In this document: positions 11,301 through 21,306 of the stretch, in pieces
Position numbering within the stretch: the first letter of the stretch is position 1
Layout: each line of letters begins with the position of its first letter
Source: Zygnema cylindricum
Lineage: Eukaryota; Streptophyta; Zygnematophyceae; Zygnematales; Zygnemataceae
NCBI GenBank assembly: GCA_037447655.1
Contig: JBBHKE010001755.1
Span: forward strand, 1-64,000
Reading direction: 5' to 3'
DNA length: 64,000 nucleotides
Translations under genes and position numbers: made by a program
The notes under the pieces: model-generated
The model's input: the letters and a program-made list of their open reading frames with translations, nothing else
Told to the model about the DNA's origin: nothing
Database searches by the model: none

Positions 11301-12396
11301 TTACGCTCCCTCTCCCTTCCTCTCCCTCTCCCTCCCCTCTTCCTCTCCTCTCCCTTTCCATCTCCCTCTCCCTCTTACCCTCCTTCTCCCTTCCTCTCCC
11401 TCTCCCTTCCTCTCCCTCGCCTTCTCCCTCTCCCTCTTCCTCTCCTCTCCCTTTCCCTCTCCCTCTCCCTCTTACGCTCCCTCTCCCTTCCTCTCCCTCT
11501 CCCTCCCCCTCGCCCTCTCCCTTTCTCTCTCCCTCTCCCCTCTTTCTCACCACATCAACTCTAATTTTTTTTTTTTCCATATTCTTCATCTACACTTGTC
11601 ACCCAAAATAATATTTTTACTTGTACCCAAATTTACCCACCGGTTTCTTTTTGTTTGTTTTTTTTTTTTTTTTTCCCTGGTAGAAAAAATAGTCAAAATA
11701 TAAAATATTTTCCCCATTTGCTGTGTTTGCATTATCACTTAGATCATTTCTTTTTTCATTGGTTTTGTTTTGTTTTACATGTCCCTTTATTTCTGTCTTC
11801 CTTTTACCATTTCTTGTTTTTTTTTTTGTTTTTTGTTGGTCTTTTATTCGTCTTCCTTTGCCTTTGATTCATTTTCTTTTGTCTAGTTTTTATAAACTTC
11901 GTACTTTATAGCGCACGTTATTTTTGTCTTTTTCCCTTTTCGTTTTCCCCATTTTCTCCTTATATAACTTCCCAATACTTTTCCCCCTCATTTTTTCCGC
12001 CTTGTTTTTTCCCTCGTTTTTTCCTCTTTCTTCCTCGTTTTTTCCTCGTTTTTTCCCCTCGTTTTTCCCCTCGTCCTTTTCCCGCTCATTTTTCAAAACA
12101 GTTTCCCGTTTCTCTTTCTTATTAATTTTTTTATTTTTTTTCATGTTTTCTCTTCGGCCGTAGATTGCGGAGCCCTCAAAAAAGGATACAAAGTTTTGTC
12201 TCGCACGACTTTCCGACTCTACACCCATTTGTACACGTCGTACGGAACAATGGAAAGCTGCTTTGCGAACTGTACGGCGAACGTCGAATGTCACGGATTT
12301 ATGCGATACGAAAAAACGAAAACGTGTTGGCACATAAATGACGTCAGCAAAAGAAAAGCGGCCGCCGTTAATACTTGGTTGAAGTGTAAAGCATAA
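8385..12396 (+). CDS. Secreted protein with two PAN/Apple-like modules and a SPPRPPPK-rich linker
   Basis: My four-exon model is 8385-9345, 9687-9953, 10381-11202, 12164-12396. All junctions are GT-AG and phases match, giving 760 aa. The N-terminus has a signal peptide (core from Met 7, MRFCLLTFF). Residues about 30-385 form an unrecognised beta-rich extracellular region. A short PPPPS linker leads to a first cysteine module (CYTWCVQTAGCRGFLYR, exon 3) of PAN/Apple type. Next come about 12 SPPRPPPK repeats as in extensins or pherophorins. Exon 4 holds a second such module (SCFANCTANVECHGFMRYE, later CWHI). No membrane segment or kinase is attached. Likely secreted, perhaps a wall or adhesion protein. 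The Met at 8403 is an equally good start. A polyA signal follows at 12405. The domain type is judged from cysteine pattern only. Confidence 0.72.
9374..9605 (+). repeat. GGGAGA microsatellite inside intron 1 of the PAN gene
   Basis: Perfect (GGGAGA)n runs fill the middle of intron 1 (9346-9686). On the sense strand the repeat is purine, unlike the pyrimidine repeats of introns 2 and 3. The acceptor TGGCAG lies at 9681-9686. Confidence 0.85.
10060..10380 (+). repeat. CCCTCT microsatellite filling intron 2 of the PAN gene
   Basis: A CTCCCT/CCCTCT tract occupies most of intron 2 (9954-10380) and runs into the acceptor CTTCAG, so it doubles as the polypyrimidine tract. Confidence 0.85.
10691..10970 (+). 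repeat. 24-bp coding minisatellite (SPPRPPPK)
   Basis: About 12 tandem copies of a 24-bp unit encode the 8-residue repeat SPPRPPPK in exon 3 of the PAN gene. The unit is a multiple of three with no stop in several frames, which creates long spurious Ser-rich (plus) and Glu-rich (minus) frames. Confidence 0.9.
11210..11560 (+). repeat. CCCTCT microsatellite in intron 3 of the PAN gene
   Basis: Follows the donor GTAAG at 11203. The rest of intron 3 (to 12163) is T-rich, with many CGTTTTTTCC-like runs, and ends in CGTAG. Confidence 0.85.
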
Positions 12397-12404
12397 AAAA
12401 GTTC

Positions 12405-12410
12405 AATAAA
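12405..12410 (+). promoter_or_regulatory. Polyadenylation signal AATAAA of the PAN gene
   Basis: AATAAA begins nine bases after the stop codon at 12394-12396. This supports the gene ending here rather than running on into the kinase exon at 13084. Confidence 0.6.
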
Positions 12411-12654
12411 CGACAAAATTAGGGTATAGTTGTGGTTAAAATAGGGTTCGTATCGCGTTTTAGTTTTGTTTGGGTCGCACGAATTTCGGATTAGTGTTCG
12501 CACGGAATTTCGCACGATATTTCGCACTGAATTTGGTTAAAGGAAGTGAGTCTTGCATTAATTCCGGAGTATTTTTTTTTTGAGAAATAGTTCTATTTTT
12601 TTCGAAAAGGGAAAGTAAAGAATAAAGGGGAGAATGATAAATAGTTTCATAGTT

Positions 12655-13080
12655 TCTTTCTCTCTCTTTCTCTCTCTCCCTCTCCCTCTCCCTCTCCCTC
12701 TCTCTCTCTCTTCTCTTCTCCTCTGTTCCTCTTCCCTCCTCCCTCTCCCCATCTCTCTCTATCTCCCTCTCTCCCTTCCTTTTCTCTCTCCCTCCCTCTC
12801 GCTTTCTCTTCTTCTCCCTCTCTCTTTCTCTCCCTCTCCGCCCCTCTTCCTCTTTTCCTGCTTCCGTTCCTTCCTCCCACTTGTTTATCCTCTGCCTCTG
12901 CCTCTCCCTCTCCCTCCCTCTCCCTCTCCCTCTCCCTCTCTCTTTCTCTCCCTTCCCTCTTTTTAGAAAATACTTATTTTCTTCCTCTCTTGGTACTTTT
13001 CATTTCTCTCCCTCTCCCTTTTCTCTCCCTCTCCCCTTCCCTTTCCCTCTCCCCTTCCCTCTCCCTCTCCCTTTTCCTTG
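12655..13080 (+). repeat. CT-rich microsatellites before the kinase exon
   Basis: Long (TC)n, (CTCCCT)n and related tracts end in CCCTTTTCCTTGTAG, the presumed acceptor of the kinase exon. 12411-12654 holds no recognisable exon. Confidence 0.85.
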
Positions 13081-13083
13081 TAG

Positions 13084-13650
13084 GCAAACCCCTTTTTGGA
13101 CGATCCTCAATTGCTAATTCTTATGGTGGATGCGCGATTGGGTGGAGATATAAAACAAATTGAATTAAACCTTTTGGGGGGAATCGCTAAAGAATGTATT
13201 CGCGACGATTTAGAGAAAAGACCGAAAATGAAAGACGTACTAAAATTGTTAGAGCAACATCTTGATGCGTCCTATTTTGACTCTTTTGGAGTCGAGGATA
13301 CGATTGACATGCATTCGTACTCGTTTCATATGTTAGGTGGAGGAGGAGAGGGAGGGAGAGGGAGAGGGAGAGGGGGAGGGGGCGGTGGAGTAGGAGGGGG
13401 AGGTGGAGTAGGAGGGGGAGGAGGGAGAAGGAGCGAGGGAGAGTATATGGAAGGAGAGTATAGTCCGGGAAAATGGAGTTCTTTAAGACAATATCTTAAT
13501 AGGGTTTCTTGGAATAAATATCGACCGAATTTTAACGATTCTGACGCGATAGAAGTATCAGGAATTGAGACGAGAAGTTCGTCTTTTAGTTCGAATATGT
13601 CCGATTTGGAAATGGCATCGTTGATAGCAAAGAGTCAAAGACATAGGTGA
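13084..13650 (+). CDS. Last exon of an RLK/TKL-like protein kinase (partial)
   Basis: After the acceptor TTGTAG (13078-13083) a phase-0 exon reads NPFLDDPQLLILMVDARLGG, then ECIRDDLEKRPKMKDVLKLL. This is the end of the C-lobe of plant-type receptor-like or TKL kinases (subdomain XI, with the invariant Arg in EKRP). The roughly 140-residue tail has a Gly-rich stretch (13335-13435, GGA/GGG repeats) and a Ser-rich end; the stop is TAG at 13648-13650. The N-lobe, catalytic HRD/DFG region and any receptor part are missing: the 690 bp upstream are repeats and the end of the PAN gene. This is a truncated gene, an exon split from its partners, or an assembly gap. AATAAA-like signals follow at about 13755 and 13892. 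AG|GTGAGG at the stop could also be a donor. Confidence 0.65.
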   Translation, partial: ANPFLDDPQLLILMVDARLGGDIKQIELNLLGGIAKECIRDDLEKRPKMKDVLKLLEQHLDASYFDSFGVEDTIDMHSYSFHMLGGGGEGGRGRGRGGGGGGVGGGGGVGGGGGRRSEGEYMEGEYSPGKWSSLRQYLNRVSWNKYRPNFNDSDAIEVSGIETRSSSFSSNMSDLEMASLIAKSQRHR

Positions 13651-14230
13651 GGGAAGGAGGCAGGGAGGGAGGGAGGGAGGGAGGAAAGGACGGAAAACTG
13701 TACAGATACTGCGATTATTAAGCAGATATGTACAGTTACCCTTTAACAATAATAATAATAAAATCACAAAAATACCAAAAATGACTTGGCCCCTCGAGGT
13801 AGCCACAAAAAAAAAAAATCTCGAAAAGGGAAAGAAAATGAAATGAAAGGCTGTAAAAAGACATGGAAAAAAAATATAGTAAGTTGTTAAACAATAAACA
13901 AAAAATAAAAACGCAAATTTGTGCTCACTTTATTCCACAATCAAATGTCAAAAAAAGGTCAATCGGTGAAAAAAAAAGACAAATTTAACTTTTGTTGCTA
14001 AATTTCTAGCCCCGGGAACTTTCTTCAGACAGAAAAATTTGAAAAAAATAACTTATTAAAAAAAACTTATTCATTTTTTTTTTTATATAAAGTTTCTATT
14101 CCGATTTTCCGTTCTTCCTGACAACCTATTTCCCACCATTTTAAACTTTCGATTTCATTTTTCGATTTTCAGTTTTGATTCCAGTTTGGATTTCAATTTC
14201 GCTTTTCAATTTCGATTTTCAATTCCGATT
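13651..14230. other. Convergent intergenic region, AT-rich
   Basis: Lies between plus-strand and minus-strand genes. It has plus-strand AATAAA signals (about 13755, 13892, 13902) and a minus-strand one (TTTATT near 13929). A GGGA run (13660-13685) and many A/T runs occur. No gene seen. Confidence 0.5.
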
Positions 14231-14545
14231 TCAGTTTGGATACTCAGGCTCAATTTTTTTTAACTTCGGTACTCGAAAAGCATTTGCAAAAAGTCCAGTC
14301 ACTCGGGTTTTCCCTTTTTTCGATGCTGGTTCCCTAAATGGTTCTTCCTTATCGATGTTTTCTTCCTTATTGATGTTTTCTTCCTTACCACCCCTTTTAA
14401 CAGTATTTGGTCTTCGTGGGTTTTTTCTGCTTTTGGTGTTACATGTCTTAGTCTTTCCGTTCTCTGTTCCGGGTGATTTTATATTCGTTTCATTGAGGTT
14501 GAGGTTTACTGGAGGCGGGAGGGGAGACATCTTTAGAGGGACCTC
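14231..14545 (-). CDS. Probable terminal exon of a basic, Lys-rich protein
   Basis: On the minus strand an acceptor TTACTGCAG (14546-14554) preceded by a pyrimidine-rich tract opens a 105-codon frame ending in TGA at 14231. It is rich in K, N, E and P, with a duplicated KEEN (KEENINKEENIDKEE) and the end KLKKIEPEYPN. The plus strand here gives only a Phe/Ser-rich shadow. It may be an alternative last exon of the coiled-coil gene: both are phase 0 if that gene's exon 15091-15151 used an internal GTATCT donor. Otherwise it belongs to a separate gene whose other exons I cannot find. A second frame from the same acceptor (GPSKDVSPPASS) is also open for a short way. Confidence 0.42.
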   Translation of the reverse strand, partial: EVPLKMSPLPPPVNLNLNETNIKSPGTENGKTKTCNTKSRKNPRRPNTVKRGGKEENINKEENIDKEEPFREPASKKGKTRVTGLFANAFRVPKLKKIEPEYPN

Positions 14546-14569
14546 CTGCAGTAAGATAAGATATATACA

Positions 14570-15085
14570 TGGTTTGAGAGAGAGAGTAAGAGAAAAGGAG
14601 GAAGTGTGTAAGAGGACGAGAGGGAGAGAGGGAAATGTGTAATGGGAAGAGAGGGAGACAGGGGAGTGCGTAAGAGGACGAGAGGGAGAACGGGGTGTAT
14701 GTAAGACGAAGAGAATGGAGAAAGGGGAGTGTGGAAGAGGAAGAGAGGGAGGACGCGGAGAGTGTAAGAGGAAGAGAGGGAGAAAGGGGAATGTCTAAGA
14801 GGACGAGAAAGAGAAAGGTGGACAGGAGGGGAGACAGGAGAGGAGGATTGCAGGAAAGAAAGATGGGGAGGTATGGAGAAAGAAAAAAACAAGAGTGGTG
14901 GGAGAGAGGGCAACAAGTAGGTGGGGAGAGAGACAGAGAGATGAGCCAGCAGAGGAGAGGGTGAGAGGAAGAGAGATAGACAGAGGTAGAAATATTCACA
15001 GAGAGGCGGGCGGAGGAAAGGGAGATAGGGAGGTAGGAGAAAGACGAGTGAGGCAAAGAAGGAAGGAGGTATGGAGATATACAAA
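14570..15085. repeat. GA/CT microsatellite, probably intronic
   Basis: GA-rich on plus (gagaggaagagaggg-type repeats), hence pyrimidine-rich on the coding minus strand. Generates long Leu/Ser/Pro-rich false frames. Confidence 0.8.
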
Positions 15086-15090
15086 GTTGG

Positions 15091-18000
15091 TCAAGCCGAT
15101 GGAGAATTTGAAAATGCTTCAATATCAGATACGGAAGAAGAAAACAATTCACTGAATTGTATTTTTATGACTTGAATTTCAACGAGCGTTTTCTTAATAT
15201 TGACCCTCGGTATGAAATTTTTCTATCAATGCAACACTCGCATAAAAAATTACAATAATGAAAACCACATGGATATGCCAGTTCAGTTTGTGTGCCAGTA
15301 ATTTGTTTGACTTACTTTCCAGTTTTTCTTATTATCCTACTATTATCTTTACCTCATTATCGCACTTCGCTTCTTCAATGCTTCTCACTTTCTTGGTTCA
15401 ACAATCTTACTTTTTGAAAGTTCTCAATTTACTTCTTTGAAGATTCTCATTTTTACTTTTTGAAAAATTATTTTTATCTTCTTCGAGACATCTCATCATC
15501 CTTCTTAGAATAGTTTCATTTAACTGTCCCAGAACGTCTCTAGTTTTTTGTTTTGGAAGTTAATTTTCAGGAGAAACAGTACCTCATCCATATCATTCTC
15601 GGTTGATGTTCTTTTCGGCCCGGTTTTATTTTTGATGTTACGTTTAGATGATTTCTCAACAACTTTATGGAGAGTTTCATTTGTTTCTATCGCTGGACTT
15701 GGATCGAGGTTGTCACGTGACTGGAAAGGTACCCTCTTTGTTTCCTGTGACAAAAACGACACAAACATTTTTTTCAGATTAGTGTGAACGTGCATGTGAT
15801 TTAAAAGGGAGAAAGAGGAACGAGACAGAGACGGGAAGGAGGAGGGTAGGGTGGGAGGGAGGGAGGAGCGGGGAATGGAGGGAGGGAGAGGAGCACAAGG
15901 AAGGGAAGACGAGTGCAGGGACGGACAAGGAAAGAAGGAAGAGGGAAGGGAAATAGATAGAGATGGGAGGGAGGATACGGGAGGGAGGATAGAAGAGGGA
16001 GGATCGGAGAGGGAAGCGGGAAGGGAGGGTGGGAGAGCAAAGGACGGATGGAGGGCAAGGCAGGAGAAGAACAAAGGAAAGGAAGAGGAGGATGCAAGAA
16101 ATAAGTACCTGTTGTACATTATCGGATTTTTTAGCATTTCTGTTGGACCGTCTCGGAGCAGGTTGAATATTTTCCTCATTTGATACTTCCAGATCTGCAT
16201 TTTTTCTTTTCTTGACTGGCCCAGGAGCCTTTGGAGCTCTCTTTCTTAATTCAGTTGAAGGAAGTATTTCGAGAAAATTATTTGAATTTAGTGATTCTGG
16301 AATAGCTTTTGTGGCACAAACAGATCCTTGCCCAGATAGTCGGGTTTCAGGAGAGAGCACTTCGTTTTTCTGGTCCATTTGTGACAAAGGTTTGTTCGAT
16401 TCTTGGACTTCTCCGTTTCCCTCCATTTTGTTGTCAGTTTCTTTCTCAGTGTGTTTTTTTGTTTCTTCCTCTGGCTTCTCACAATTTTCCACTTGTCGAC
16501 TCTCGACTGCTTTAGAGCTCTTAATATCTTCAATTTCTATGTTTTCCCTCGTTTGTTTGTCGACCTTCTCGTCGAGTTGTTTGATTCCGTCCTCTCCATT
16601 CCCATTATTCTCGTTACATTTTTGTTGCTTTAAACGTGCAATTTCATCTTCATGTTGCTTCACCAATATCATACTCTGTACCATCCGATCGTTGTTTAGA
16701 TTCTTGTTAGTAAAGTTATTCAAAATTTAGACATCGACTATTTTCACAGGATGGAATTATCAAACTTTATTTGAATACAAAAAGGAAAACATACAATTAC
16801 TTGGATCCATCACAATGAGCAAACATATACAACTACTGACAAACATGTGGACAGGAACAACAAAAAGGATTAGAAATCAATACAGCTTAATCTAATAATT
16901 TGGGGGGATTGGAGGGAGGGAGGGAGGGAGGGAGGGAGGGAGGGAGGGAGAGAGAGAGGGAGAGGGAGAGAGGTAGAACATAAAAACTGCACAAACCTGT
17001 TTATATTTGGCTTTTACATTCATCATTTCCAGTCTCAATCTATCCATAGTTTCCAGAACCTCTCGTTGACCTTCCTTAACTACTCCGTCAAACTCCTCTC
17101 CTCTGACCTCTTTCCGATATAATGCATCCAATTCAAAATTAAGCCTCCGTAGTACTTTGTTATCTTCTTCGAGCCTCTTACATTTGTCCTTTTGCCTTTC
17201 CAGCTCGCTAGCTGTCAAAATTGTACCAGACAGGAGGAAACGAAGCACAAAACAATACCAGTTTAGTTGACTAGAAAGATGGGCTTTGCGATCCCAACAG
17301 TAGATAATGTTAACTTTAAATCAGAAAAAAAAATAAAAGCTTCAGAGCATATGTACTCACCGTTTGTATTGAACTCCAGCGGATTCTTAACACATTCCTC
17401 TTTCTCAAGAGTTAATGACGCAATAGTGTCCTTTAGCATTGAAGTTTCTTGTAGAGCCTCCTTCAACTTGGATTTCTTGATTGAAAGTTGTTTTTTGTAA
17501 TCCTCAATTTCAACGATATGTTTCTTATTTTCCGCATTTAAAGCCGAGTTAATTTTCGTTAGTTCTGCAATTTCCAAACCATTTGCTTCTTTTTCGCAGT
17601 TTGCTAAAAATGACCTTTGATTTTCAATAAACTCCAACTCCTCTGCATAAAAAAAGTTGAGACCAAAACCGTATTCAGTAAGTGAAAAAAATGATACAAA
17701 TTGAACTCAAATAGGGAACGATGGTACAAACAGGATTCTCTGAGCACTTTATAAAACGAACTCGGTTGAGAGAGAGAGAGTCAGTAAACAAAAGAGAACA
17801 AGAAAGTAAGAGGGAAGGTGAAAATGGAGTGCAGCAATAGAATTATCTGGCAACAATTTAAGAGATCTGCGGAGACTTAACGACCAGAATCGACGGTTTT
17901 GAAAGGTGATACAGATGGTTCTGAATGCTTACCGTTCTTCTTCTTTAAAATCAAACATTGGATTTTACATTCTCCATGCTGTAGTTTCTCCTTTTCGAGT

Positions 18001-18956
18001 TCCACTTGAAGTTCCGCAGATTTGGATACCAATTCGAATTTCGTCTGACAATATACCAATCAAAAATTGATGTCATTTTGCTGTAGGAAGTCAAGGACAA
18101 GCAGAATCACCATTTGAGAAAGGCAACAAAAGTTTGTTGTCAAGCAACCCTTTTTTTTTAGTTTTCTCTCTTTCAATTATCGAAAATAAAACAGTATATG
18201 TGCACTTTCACAAACAACTGCCATTTCCTATTTTTCTGCTGCATTCTAAAAACAGCGTGTTCCGTATTGTAACCTGCTTTGTCATGAGGCAAAAAAGAGA
18301 GTTACATATACAAAAATAAAAACATACAAACATATAAATATGCAAAATTTACATAAAAGCTATTTGCAGCCATAAACTGACATAAATATCGTTCATTTCG
18401 TACCAAAACTATTTTTTCTTTTTAAAGTAACCTAAATTTAACCGAAACGATATTTTATGCGGTTATGTTACTGAAAGTACATTATTCGTTTTTATGTGTT
18501 ATTCCTGTAATCTAAACAGCCTCAGCCTTTTTCTTTTAGAAAATATATTATACCTTTACATCACTGAAACTTGAGGCTTTTGCACTTACATCAACTGGAG
18601 ATACATATTATTTCTTTCCTTAACTGAATTCATATTCTATCCCTCTATTTAACCATATTCCGACTCTTTCCTTAACTAAAGTCATATTCTATCCCTCTTC
18701 CCAACCATGTTTTATCCCTCCCTTAACCATATTCTATCCTTTACTCTACTCAACCATATTCCATTCCTCAACCATATTCTATCCCTTTCCTTAACTGAAT
18801 CCTTGTTCTATCCCTCTACTTAACCGTATTCCATCCCTTTCTTTAACTGAAACGCTGAAACATTCAGTCACACATAGAAACACATAAAACGCATACTGAC
18901 CCTGTCAGCTGCATCTCTAAGAAGTCGCATTTCCTCAACCGACGAAGTTCCGCCAC
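15091..18956 (-). CDS. Multi-exon coiled-coil protein with basic C-terminal region (5' end unresolved)
   Basis: Exons in transcription order: 18956-18901, 18044-17933, 17642-17361, 17211-16997, 16702-16109, 15744-15583, 15523-15411, 15151-15091. Introns are GT-AG and phases agree at every junction, giving about 530 aa. The first five exons are heptad-rich (LQVELEKEKLQ, EIEDYKKQLSIKKSKLKEAL, RLEEDNKVLRRLNFELDALY, EDEIARLKQQ). Exon 5 continues into a Glu/Lys/Ser region, then two basic patches: KRAPKAPGPVKKRKN, which looks like a nuclear localisation signal, and APRRSNRNAKK. The last exons are short and polar. The function is unknown. Coiled coil plus basic C-terminus recalls chromosome or cytoskeleton adaptors, and RRSNR loosely recalls shugoshin C-termini, too weakly for a name. 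Intron 15582-15524 is only 59 nt. Exon 18956-18901 is least certain, and upstream exons are probably missing. Confidence 0.6.
15800..16070. repeat. GGGA-rich microsatellite inside an intron of the coiled-coil gene
   Basis: Irregular ggaggga repeats within the intron 15745-16108; pyrimidine-rich on the coding strand, as in the other gene introns of this window. Confidence 0.8.
16905..16975. repeat. (GGGA)n and GA microsatellite inside an intron
   Basis: A perfect ggga run (about 16913-16950) followed by GA, within the intron 16703-16996 of the coiled-coil gene. Confidence 0.9.
18610..18850. repeat. Irregular minisatellite (taaccatattctatccct type)
   Basis: About ten loosely repeated units of taaccatattctatccct alternating with ttccttaactgaa, inside the intron between the first two exons I recognise in the coiled-coil gene. 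The rest of 18110-18890 is featureless and AT-rich. Confidence 0.7.
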
Positions 18957-19089
18957 CTGTCTATCACTGTCAGAACACCCTCCCACTCTTTCCACTTTCT
19001 CCTGCTCTCACTCCCTCTCACCCTCCCTCTCCCTTACATCTCTGTCAATCACACTATCCTATGTTAGGCACACTCTCATGAAGCCATCT

Positions 19090-19275
19090 CAGGTCTCTTT
19101 ATTCCCTCCTCCCTCCCCCTCCTCTCCCTCTCTCTCTATACTCTCTTCTCGCCTCTCCCTCTCTCTCTCTCGCTCTCTCACTCCCTCTCTCTCTCCCTCT
19201 CTCTCTCTCCCTCTCTCTCTCTCTCCCTCTCTCTCTCTCTCTTTCCCTCTCTCTCTCTATCTCTCTTCGCTCAGC
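19090..19275. repeat. CT microsatellite
   Basis: Nearly pure ctctccctct tract. The minus-strand text just downstream (GDVEKLSAERR, about 19300-19265) looks coiled-coil-like and could be another exon of the gene below, but no phase-compatible junction was found. Confidence 0.85.
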
Positions 19276-20054
19276 TGACAGCTTTTCCACATCACCTAGC
19301 AAGATTGGAAGTCTCAGCTAATGTGAAGCCTGCAAGACGACAAAAACCTATAATTCAAATTCAACTGCCTGCCAGAATACTTCCGTTGAGGAGAAATGGC
19401 CAAAATGGTACAAAATGATGGAGAATGCTGCAGTCCTCTGTTTGAAACGTGATGCACATCACAGCTTGTAAAATTATGTTGCAGCTGGCCGTTTGTAAAG
19501 TGATGCAGGCAGTTTCTGAATGATGCGGTTGAGTGCAAGCGACGCTTACATCATTTTCTTTTTTTACAAGGCGGGAAAATCAGCAAGTATGAAGTACAGC
19601 GTTTTACAATTTAAACATACGGTAGGCAGTACGATATCAGTACGGCAGATCAAAACATGTACGGGCCAATGTATTTTACTATTTTACTACGCGCGGGTAA
19701 AATATTACAACTCGCAGTAAATTGAAAACCCATATTATACGCACTCCTACGGCTCACCAACACCCATCACATGTCGACGAAAGCATGCGTCAGGTCTGGG
19801 CCGGTCACTCTGACGTCAAACAACCAATATATCGTTCTGAGACCAACAAATTCCATATCGGCGATAACTTCAAAAATAATAGATGCATACAATAGTACTT
19901 TATGATATACTGTATTATATTATTTTGATTATATAGCGTGGAATGCCACGTATAAGAATCTGTTCCGTATCTATTTAACTGTAAATTTTTACGGACAGCG
20001 CTGCACATCAACGTAGACAAATATAAATTGGGAATTGCTAATCGCAGAGACGAT

Positions 20055-20530
20055 TTTTGCTGCGCGCAGGTAGTTGTCAAAAATTGTACATTTGAAGTAC
20101 AATTTCGTACAGGCTACGAACCTTTAATTTCAGATCTGACGGTCAATCCGTCGAACAACTTTGACTGGCGGATTATTGTACCGGCTGTTAAAAACTGTAG
20201 CGCTTGCAAACGTCGACCGTCATAAAAATAAAAAAAAATCACACGGCCGGCGCAGTTTTACTGTAACCAAACTGCGGCAGCCACATATAAATAAAGGGAA
20301 TTGATCATGAAAGTGACTGTTTTGGTTGCGCACAGTCACTTACGTCATTTTGTCAAAAGACGTACACTTAAAGTACACATTGGTACAAATAAAGAACCGT
20401 TGAGTATAAATTTGACGGTCCGCGCTTGCGAACGTCGACAGTCATAATAATATTAGCAATTCACACGGCCGGCGAGCGTTTACGGTAACAAAACTGCGGC
20501 GACCACATGTAAATAAAATGGTTGCAGACA
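20055..20530. repeat. Tandem pair of a dispersed non-coding repeat
   Basis: Two diverged units of about 220 bp, each with a gtcaaaa-gtaca block, a gacggtc block, a cgcttgc-aacgtcga block, and acacggccggcg followed by aaactgcggc and taaataaa. A third copy is at 32500-32712. The 65-codon frame at 20028 is accidental. Confidence 0.65.
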
Positions 20531-20577
20531 GTAACTTTTTGTCGTTATGTGAGCTCCACGGTGAGAGCACTTAGGGC

Positions 20578-21303
20578 ATGGTTACATCAGGAGGTCTCTG
20601 TAATAGTACGGACATCAAAATTTCTGTATTACAGAGGCCTCGGTTACATCGCGTATCGTCTGTAAATAAGTCTTTACATACGTGTTGGTTTTTGAGTGGC
20701 TCCACGTACGTCGACGATCAAATCTCTAAAATCGCAAAGATTTGAAAACCGACCATTTTCGTATGCAAATCCGTACTTGCGTACTTCGCACCTGTACTTC
20801 ACAAGTGTACCGCGTCAATGTACCTCAAAGATCTCCTTCACTCTGCTTACTTCGCACGTGTACTTCACAAGTGTACCGCGTCAATGTACCTCAGAGATCT
20901 CCTTCACTCTGCTGACTTTCAGGAAAAAACCGTATTTCTTTTCGGCAAAGATTTTACGGTCACCTTGCCCGAAGGCACGTGACTTTGGGGGCGTGTGAAA
21001 ATTTTCATTTTTCATCGACGCACGTGTCTATCGTCCAAGTGTAACGAATTGACTGGTTCTGTATTGGTGAACCCACCTCCGCGAGGTGGGTTCACCAATA
21101 CAGAGGTGATGGAGCAATTACTTCGCAGATGAAGACCAAAATGTGATCGGACGGTCGAAATCTTCTCTCGGATACCTGGAGAATCGTAATCCTATTTTCT
21201 GTAATGTTGTTTTTAAGAAACTCACGAAAATATAGTACGGCATGGTACGGGCAAGTACAAAACTATGTATTAAACCTCACTTTTTGTCTGATGTAACCAT
21301 ACC
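20578..21303. mobile_element. hAT-like MITE with central hairpin, full copy (about 726 bp)
   Basis: Inverted ends ATGGTTACATCAG (20578) and TGATGTAACCAT (21289-21300), flanked by a perfect 8-bp direct repeat CTTAGGGC (20570-20577, 21304-21311). It holds a 66-bp internal tandem duplication (units starting 20795 and 20861) and a perfect 22-bp hairpin at 21058-21104. No protein is encoded. It is inserted in the terminus of the element beginning at 21307. A second copy of its interior is at 22917-23360. Confidence 0.78.
21058..21104. repeat. Perfect hairpin, 22-bp stem, 3-nt loop
   Basis: Arms 21058-21079 and 21083-21104 are exact reverse complements around the loop CGC; the core reads CACCTCCGCGAGGTG. 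The same hairpin recurs intact at 23179-23225. Confidence 0.95.
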
Positions 21304-21306
21304 CTT

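Noticed and set aside
12383-13084. Splicing of the PAN gene into the kinase exon through the GTAAAG at 12383
   Set aside because: The phase does not fit; the kinase exon would be read out of frame and stop soon. A stop and polyA signal follow at once.
14175-15175. Plus-strand frames over the minus-strand exons, including acidic text DGEFENASISDTEEENNS near 15130
   Set aside because: The minus strand gives a matching donor (AAAAA|GTAAGA) and acceptor (TTCAG) in the right phase. The plus reading has only purine-repeat DNA before it.
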